NCBI GenBank assembly: GCA_045601325.1
Contig: JAZRZI010000015.1
Location: 1 to 7,861 of the forward strand
DNA from: JAZRZI01 sp045601325
GTDB taxonomy: Bacteria > Bacillota_I > Bacilli_A > RFN20 > CAG-826
Length of the DNA stretch: 7,861 nt
Reading direction: 5' to 3'
Positions within the stretch are counted from its first letter, which is position 1. Each line of letters opens with the position of its first letter. Position numbers and translations under genes: made by a program. Below, piece by piece: positions 7,409-7,861 of this stretch. Under the pieces are notes generated by a model. The model did no database searches. It had not been told where the DNA came from and was given only the letters and a program-made list of their open reading frames with translations.

Positions 7409-7458
7409 ATTATATTGTTACTTGTTACTAAAGAAAACAAAAGAAATAAAGTAACAAG
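7409..7458 (-). promoter_or_regulatory. Promoter with clustered GTAACAA operator-like sites
   Basis: On the minus strand TATAAT (complement of 7409-7414) is a consensus -10 box about 30 bases upstream of the start of the 326-residue gene. No good -35 hexamer sits 16-18 bases upstream. Instead the spacer carries two tandem copies of GTAACAA (complements of 7415-7421 and 7422-7428). A third copy lies in opposite orientation at 7451-7457, so CTTGTTAC (7421-7428) and GTAACAAG (7451-7458) form a perfect 8-bp inverted repeat 30 bp centre to centre. This arrangement looks like a transcription-factor operator, perhaps an activator compensating for the poor -35. The regulator is not in the window. Confidence 0.5.
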
Positions 7459-7717
7459 AAAGATTCTTCAAAAATATATAAATATGAATAAATGATGTTT
7501 TTTGATATCTTTTAATATAATTCAGGAAATTATCAAACAATTTCTCCTACTGACTATTTTTGCAAGTTTTTATAATTTTGATCAGTTCAGACAAAAATTA
7601 GAAGTTTTTTATATTGGCTTACATATCACACAAACAACAAAAAAGATTTTGCTCAAAAAAGAGTTACTGTCTTTTCAATATCCGAATTTAATGAAATTTT
7701 TAGTAAATGATTAGGGT
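7459..7717. other. Very AT-rich region without a supported gene
   Basis: A plus-strand frame (7502-7714, TTG start, 70 codons) is open. However, it has no ribosome-binding site, is dominated by Phe/Leu/Ile/Lys as random AT-rich DNA would be, and matches no family I know. A neighbouring plus frame is richer in mixed residues (for example KKDFAQKRVTVFSISEFNEI, ending at TGA 7708-7710) but is cut by several stops. The stretch may be decayed coding DNA, or it may be transcribed as a short RNA ending at the terminator that follows. I see no firm gene. Confidence 0.4.
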
Positions 7718-7770
7718 AAAAAAGGGGCTGTTAAGAAACCTATAAGGTGACTTAGCCCCTTTTCTTTTTT
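7718..7770. terminator. Strong hairpin terminator, probably bidirectional
   Basis: AAAAAAGGGGCT (7718-7729) pairs with AGCCCCTTTT (7754-7763), followed by C and six T residues. Inside the loop, TAAG/CTTA and ACCT/AGGT can extend the stem. The A run before and T run after let it work on both strands. A plus-strand transcript from the AT-rich region just upstream is the obvious client. Confidence 0.75.
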
Positions 7771-7773
7771 GTG

Positions 7774-7809
7774 AAAAAGAGGTGAAATCAAAAGAAATCG
7801 CCTCTTTTT
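7774..7809. terminator. Second hairpin terminator, probably bidirectional
   Basis: AAAAAGAGGTGA (7774-7785) pairs with TCGCCTCTTTTT (7798-7809) over 12 positions with one G-T wobble and a 12-base loop. T runs exist on both strands. It lies only 34 bases before the start of the next plus-strand gene, so it either insulates that gene from upstream transcription or, less likely, acts as an attenuator in its leader. Confidence 0.65.
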
Positions 7810-7830
7810 GTTACAATATCTCTTGTCTAC

Positions 7831-7835
7831 GGAGG
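7831..7835 (+). promoter_or_regulatory. Ribosome-binding site of the right-edge gene
   Basis: GGAGG stands eight bases before the ATG at 7844-7846. This near-ideal Gram-positive spacing is the main support for a gene starting there. TACAAT at 7812-7817 could be a -10 box, giving a short leader, but no clear -35 is visible. Confidence 0.75.
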
Positions 7836-7843
7836 TACTGTAT

Positions 7844-7861
7844 ATGCCTTATTTTATCACA
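7844..7861 (+). CDS. Start of a plus-strand gene, possibly a ferredoxin (partial)
   Basis: Only the codons for MPYFIT are inside the window. The strong GGAGG ribosome-binding site and the insulating terminators upstream make this a credible gene start. The opening resembles small clostridial-type 2[4Fe-4S] ferredoxins, which commonly begin like M(A/P)Y.I(T/S)..C..CG. Six residues are far too few to prove it, and no cysteine motif is visible yet. Confidence 0.6.

Noticed and set aside
7502..7714. A 70-codon plus-strand open frame starting with TTG
   Set aside because: There is no ribosome-binding site, the composition is typical of random AT-rich DNA, and no family resemblance is seen. Kept only as part of the intergenic description.
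1..7861. CRISPR arrays, tRNA or rRNA genes, insertion sequences
   Set aside because: I found no regularly spaced repeats, cloverleaf-like segments, transposase motifs or terminal inverted repeats on reading both strands.

Overview
The window is AT-rich and reads as a chromosomal segment of a low-G+C Gram-positive bacterium. The likeliest source is an uncultured gut Bacilli/Erysipelotrichales or Mollicutes-like lineage. This rests on AT-driven codon use, Gram-positive ribosome-binding sites, intrinsic terminators, and secreted proteins carrying InlB/Listeria-Bacteroides-type repeats with C-terminal membrane anchors. Tryptophan is encoded by TGG in the codons I checked, so nothing suggests that TGA is recoded. 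The organism assignment is inference; no rRNA or housekeeping gene is present to settle it.

Layout, left to right. Positions 1-110 hold what looks like the last codons of a plus-strand gene and its terminator hairpin. Positions 111-353 show no gene. Two large minus-strand genes follow, 2 bp apart and almost certainly co-transcribed. The upstream one (3149-5878) encodes a 909-residue membrane-anchored surface protein. The downstream one (354-3146) encodes a 930-residue exported protein that joins a fibronectin-like module, a tyrosine-phosphatase-fold domain, InlB-type repeats, a GQSN-type (SGNH) sialate/carbohydrate O-acetylesterase domain and a bacterial Ig-like tail. Upstream of this pair is a decayed AbiEii-family nucleotidyltransferase toxin fragment (about 6037-6357). 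Next comes a minus-strand gene for a 326-residue exported, membrane-anchored protein (6398-7378), with its own terminator and a promoter region containing three copies of the heptamer GTAACAA. Positions 7459-7717 are very AT-rich with no convincing gene. Two hairpin terminators (7718-7809) then separate this cluster from a plus-strand gene that begins at 7844 and runs off the window, possibly a ferredoxin.

Taken together this is a cell-surface locus: two membrane-tethered display proteins and one exported multidomain enzyme-like protein. The three proteins share modules pairwise. The first two share an InlB repeat plus a following beta-module. The 909- and 326-residue proteins share a membrane-proximal domain before the anchor. 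A plausible but untested role is binding and de-O-acetylation of host or dietary glycans. The most unusual feature is that the phosphatase domain has serine (Ser320) where the catalytic cysteine should be, and alanine where Ser/Thr normally follows the P-loop arginine. It therefore looks like a natural pseudophosphatase fused to an apparently intact esterase.
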